Assembly: GCA_023388015.1 (NCBI GenBank) | Contig: JAEWHB010000043.1 | Span: 1-17,647, forward strand | DNA length: 17,647 nucleotides | Origin: Bacteroidota bacterium | Lineage (GTDB): Bacteria; Bacteroidota; Bacteroidia; Flavobacteriales; Weeksellaceae | Reading direction: 5' to 3' | In this document: piece by piece, positions 15,455 to 17,647 of the stretch | Layout of the letters: every line of letters starts with the position of its first letter | Position numbering within the stretch: position 1 is the stretch's first letter | Position numbers and translations under genes: made by a program | The notes under the pieces: generated by a model | Databases searched by the model: none | Told to the model about the DNA's origin: nothing | Seen by the model: the letters and a program-made list of their open reading frames with translations, nothing else

Positions 15455-15532
15455 AGCCCCGATAGTAGCGGATATCCTTTTTTGTGAGGAACGAGCAAAA
15501 AAGATAGCAGCGGATAGCGGGAAAAAGCTCCA
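15455..15532. repeat. Intergenic repeat element with direct and inverted parts
   Basis: Two near-identical 14-base units, GATAGTAGCGGATA (15461-15474) and GATAGCAGCGGATA (15503-15516), are in direct order. Between them, CTTTTTTG (15477-15484) and CAAAAAAG (15496-15503) form an inverted repeat. GGATATCC (15470-15477) is a palindrome. The whole looks like a dispersed intergenic element that I recall from Chryseobacterium-like genomes; that memory cannot be checked here. It lies in the 293-base gene-free spacer 15351-15643, which otherwise holds only the receptor terminator and the mdh upstream region. Confidence 0.65.
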
Positions 15533-15600
15533 AAAAAACTTAAAAACTTGAATCTGAAAACAATCATAGTCGGAAATCAGATATTTTGGGATGAATTAAT

Positions 15601-15608
15601 TATATTTA
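15601..15608 (+). promoter_or_regulatory. Possible -7 box of mdh
   Basis: TATATTTA matches the TAnnTTTG element except for the last base. The ATG of mdh is 35 bases downstream at 15644. Weak evidence. Confidence 0.3.
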
Positions 15609-15643
15609 CAACCCTAAAATTAATATAAAAAATCACATAAATC

Positions 15644-16570
15644 ATGAAAGTAACTGTTGTAGGAGCAGGAGCAGTAGGTGCAAGCTGTGCCGAATATATC
15701 GCAATGAAAAATTTCGCTTCGGAAGTGGTTTTGGTGGATATCAAAGAAGGATTTGCCGAGGGAAAAGCAATGGATTTGATGCAGACTGCTTCGCTGAACG
15801 GATTTGATACAAAAATCAGCGGAACGACCGGAGATTATTCCAAAACAGCCGGATCAAAAGTTGCCGTAATCACGTCGGGAATTCCTAGAAAACCGGGAAT
15901 GACACGTGAAGAATTAATCGGTATCAACGCCGGAATCGTAAAAGATGTAACCGCCAATTTGATTAAACATTCGCCGGAGGTTATCATCATTGTGGTTTCC
16001 AATCCGATGGATACGATGGCTTATTTGGTACACAAAACTTCGGGATTGCCAAAGGAAAGAATCATCGGAATGGGTGGAGCACTGGATTCAGCTCGTTTCA
16101 AATATCGTTTGGCTGAAGCGCTTGACTGTCCGATTTCTGATGTGGACGGAATGGTCATCGCGGCTCACTCCGACACGGGAATGGTTCCATTGATTTCAAA
16201 AGCGACGAGAAACGGAGTTCCGGTTTCGGAATTTTTGAATGAAGAGAAAAAAAATTATGTAGTAGAAGAAACCAAAGTCGGTGGGGCAACCCTGACCAAA
16301 CTTTTGGGAACTTCGGCTTGGTATGCACCGGGAGCAGCGGTTTCGGTTTTGGTTCAGTCGATTTTGTGTGACCAGAAAAAGATGATTCCTTGTTCGTTGA
16401 TGTTGGATGGCGAATATGGAGAATCTGATATTTGTTTAGGTGTTCCCGCGATTATCGGGAAAAACGGCGTAGAAAAAATCGTGGACATCACGCTTACCGA
16501 TGCTGAAAAAGAAAAGTTTGCAACGGCTGCCCAAGCAGTTCGTGAGGTAAACGGCGATTTGAAATTTTAA
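15644..16570 (+). CDS. mdh: Malate dehydrogenase
   Basis: Mdh interconverts malate and oxaloacetate with NAD in the TCA cycle. The 308-residue product belongs to the LDH-like malate dehydrogenase group. Seen are GAGAVG (7-12), D32 at the end of strand 2 (favouring NAD over NADP), ITSGIPRKPGMTREEL with R82 and R88, VSNPMD with N120, DSARF with R151, and the catalytic His as H175 in AAHSDTGMVPL. In most homologues the last motif is GGHGDTMVPL, so this one has Ala-Ala and Ser for glycines plus an inserted Gly. I believe related Flavobacteriia share this. R82 instead of Gln at the specificity loop indicates malate, not lactate. It is monocistronic, ending at a terminator. Confidence 0.95.
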   Translation: MKVTVVGAGAVGASCAEYIAMKNFASEVVLVDIKEGFAEGKAMDLMQTASLNGFDTKISGTTGDYSKTAGSKVAVITSGIPRKPGMTREELIGINAGIVKDVTANLIKHSPEVIIIVVSNPMDTMAYLVHKTSGLPKERIIGMGGALDSARFKYRLAEALDCPISDVDGMVIAAHSDTGMVPLISKATRNGVPVSEFLNEEKKNYVVEETKVGGATLTKLLGTSAWYAPGAAVSVLVQSILCDQKKMIPCSLMLDGEYGESDICLGVPAIIGKNGVEKIVDITLTDAEKEKFATAAQAVREVNGDLKF

Positions 16571-16595
16571 ATTCAATTAAAAATAATAAATTTGG

Positions 16596-16629
16596 CGGTG
16601 GCTGTCCGGATTCGGAGCCACCGTTTTTT
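16596..16629 (+). terminator. Rho-independent terminator of mdh
   Basis: CGGTGGCT (16596-16603) pairs perfectly with AGCCACCG (16616-16623); a nested CCG/CGG pair caps the loop, and six T follow. A TAAATTTG (16587-16594) directly before the hairpin looks like a -7 box, but any transcript from it would meet the terminator at once. Confidence 0.92.
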
Positions 16630-16640
16630 ATTTCTGCATT

Positions 16641-17504
16641 ATGAAAAGACCTGAATACGTAACCGATCAGCGGTTGATGCATTTTATTTCCGAAGCTTTC
16701 AGAGAAGATGTGGGCGATGGTGATCATTCGACTTTGGGCAGTGTTCCCGAGCATCTTCAGGAAGAAGCAGAGTTATTAGTCAAGGAAGATTGTGTGCTTG
16801 CCGGAGTGGAACTTGCCATTGAAATTTTCAAATTTTTCGATTCCAAACTTCAGGTTGAAGTATTAATGCAGGATGGTCAACAAGCCCGGAAAGGAGATAT
16901 TGCGATGAAAGTGAAAGGTTCGGCACGTTCAATTTTAACATCAGAACGATTGGTACTCAACTGTATGCAGAGGATGAGTGGAATTGCGACACTCGCCAAT
17001 CAAATGGTAAAAGCTGTGGAAGGTACGGGCGTGCGAATTCTAGATACTCGAAAAACGACTCCGAATTTCAGGATGTGTGAGAAATGGGCAGTTTACATCG
17101 GTGGGGCTTTTAATCATCGTTATGGACTTTACGATATGGTAATGTTGAAAGACAATCACAATGACTATGCAGGTGGAATTACCAAGGCAGTTGAATCGGT
17201 GAGTAAATATCTGGATCATTATTATACCCATTTAAAAATAGAAGTTGAAACCCGGAAACTGGATGAGGTAAAAGAAGCATTGGCTACCCATCTTGTTGAT
17301 GTCATCATGTTGGATAATATGAGTTACGACGAGATGCGGGAAGCAGTAAAACTCATCAATGGAAAGTGCAAAACTGAAGCTTCGGGTGGAATAACACTTG
17401 AAACTATCAGACAAGTAGCTGAAACAGGTGTAGATTATATTTCATCGGGTGCTATCATCCATTCTGCTGCCAATAAGGATTTGAGCTTAAAAGCCGTCAG
17501 ATAA
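16641..17504 (+). CDS. nadC: Nicotinate-nucleotide pyrophosphorylase (carboxylating)
   Basis: NadC (quinolinate phosphoribosyltransferase) converts quinolinate and PRPP to nicotinate mononucleotide in de novo NAD synthesis. The 287-residue length is normal. Motifs in order are REDVGDGDHST (21-31), SERLVLNCMQRMSGIAT (101-117), the PRPP/quinolinate segment ILDTRKTTPNFR (133-144, R137 and K138), EKWAVYIGGAFNHRYGLYDMVMLKDNH (147-173), IEVET (200-204), IMLDNM (222-227) and TEASGGI (245-251). The common DTRKTTPG has Asn for the Gly here. It starts a few bases after the mdh terminator; a weak TATTTCTG at 16629-16636 may be its -7 box. nadA and nadB are not adjacent. Confidence 0.95.
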   Translation: MKRPEYVTDQRLMHFISEAFREDVGDGDHSTLGSVPEHLQEEAELLVKEDCVLAGVELAIEIFKFFDSKLQVEVLMQDGQQARKGDIAMKVKGSARSILTSERLVLNCMQRMSGIATLANQMVKAVEGTGVRILDTRKTTPNFRMCEKWAVYIGGAFNHRYGLYDMVMLKDNHNDYAGGITKAVESVSKYLDHYYTHLKIEVETRKLDEVKEALATHLVDVIMLDNMSYDEMREAVKLINGKCKTEASGGITLETIRQVAETGVDYISSGAIIHSAANKDLSLKAVR

Positions 17505-17536
17505 ATGATTTATTTCATATAAAAAGTTGAAATCAA

Positions 17537-17562
17537 GTTAATAAAATTAACAGACAGTTAAC
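17537..17562. repeat. Clustered GTTAA/TTAAC repeats upstream of the last gene
   Basis: GTTAA (17537-17541) and TTAAC (17547-17551) form an inverted repeat with a 5-base loop. The palindrome GTTAAC follows at 17557-17562. The cluster lies just upstream of the putative promoter of the truncated gene and could be an operator, but the region is very AT-rich. Confidence 0.35.
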
Positions 17563-17583
17563 AATTATAATAAGAACTGTTCG

Positions 17584-17591
17584 CAACTTTG
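17584..17591 (+). promoter_or_regulatory. Putative -7 box of the truncated last gene
   Basis: CAACTTTG differs from TAnnTTTG in its first base. It lies 26 bases before the ATG at 17618, the same spacing as at gyrB. Confidence 0.4.
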
Positions 17592-17617
17592 CCCCGTAAT
17601 TATAAAACATTATTGTT

Positions 17618-17647
17618 ATGAGGCAAAACTCTACTTTTTTAAAGGCA
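17618..17647 (+). CDS. Start of a further gene, cut by the window edge
   Basis: An ATG at 17618 opens ten codons (MRQNSTFLKA) to the window end. A promoter-like element upstream and the basic, hydroxylated start suggest a real gene, perhaps an exported protein, but ten residues are too few to assign it. Confidence 0.45.
   Translation, partial: MRQNSTFLKA

Noticed and set aside
15379..15567. Minus-strand 62-codon open frame across the receptor terminator and intergenic repeat
   Set aside because: It is made of the terminator hairpin and repeat units translated; it has no family look and lies in a non-coding spacer. I take it as spurious.
16587..16594. Exact TAAATTTG box after mdh as a promoter of nadC
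   Set aside because: The mdh terminator hairpin starts two bases later, so a transcript from here would be stopped; more likely chance in AT-rich sequence.
1..17647. tRNA, rRNA, CRISPR arrays, insertion sequences, prophage or toxin-antitoxin genes
   Set aside because: Read for on both strands; no cloverleaf, regular spacer-repeat array, transposase or phage-like product was seen.

Overview
The window reads as a chromosomal segment of a Bacteroidota bacterium of the class Flavobacteriia, probably near Chryseobacterium and other Weeksellaceae. The reasons are: a flavobacterial exosortase (XrtF) with its usual partner protein; TonB-dependent outer-membrane receptors with Bacteroidota-type N-terminal extensions; AT-rich DNA; start regions with no Shine-Dalgarno motif but with -7 boxes of the Bacteroidota TAnnTTTG type; and an intergenic repeat that resembles ones I remember from Chryseobacterium genomes. 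Placement below the class is inference.

Layout, left to right. (1) The 5' part of thyA (minus strand, cut by the window edge) diverges from the rRNA methyltransferase gene rlmB, which ends at a clear terminator. (2) A metal-handling pair follows: a small secreted Cys/His-rich protein, then an 884-residue TonB-dependent receptor with two tandem HMA-like metal-binding domains and a His-rich linker. A palindromic repeat lies between the two genes. (3) A small two-helix membrane protein converges, with overlapping stop codons, on the minus-strand pair xrtF plus exosortase F-associated protein. (4) Divergent from xrtF is an uncharacterised exported protein with a carboxypeptidase-regulatory-like domain, followed by a GAF-type free methionine-R-sulfoxide reductase gene overlapping rsmG, then gyrB and a strong terminator. 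(5) A minus-strand operon holds a DUF2520 Rossmann protein, kdsC and maf. (6) Divergent from that operon are a 123-residue secreted single-domain protein and a TonB-dependent barrel receptor whose N-terminus is a paralogue of that small protein. (7) A terminator and a repeat-bearing spacer precede mdh, its terminator, nadC and the first ten codons of a further gene.

Most genes are housekeeping: nucleotide metabolism (thyA, maf), ribosome methylation (rlmB, rsmG), topology (gyrB), LPS core synthesis (kdsC), the TCA cycle (mdh) and NAD synthesis (nadC). The accessory interest lies in the HMA receptor with its Cys-rich neighbour, the XrtF cassette, the free-standing copy of a receptor N-terminal domain, and two unrelated intergenic repeat structures. 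I found no tRNA, rRNA, CRISPR array, insertion sequence or prophage. No gene-free stretch exceeds 300 bases; the longest, 15351-15643, holds a terminator and a repeat.
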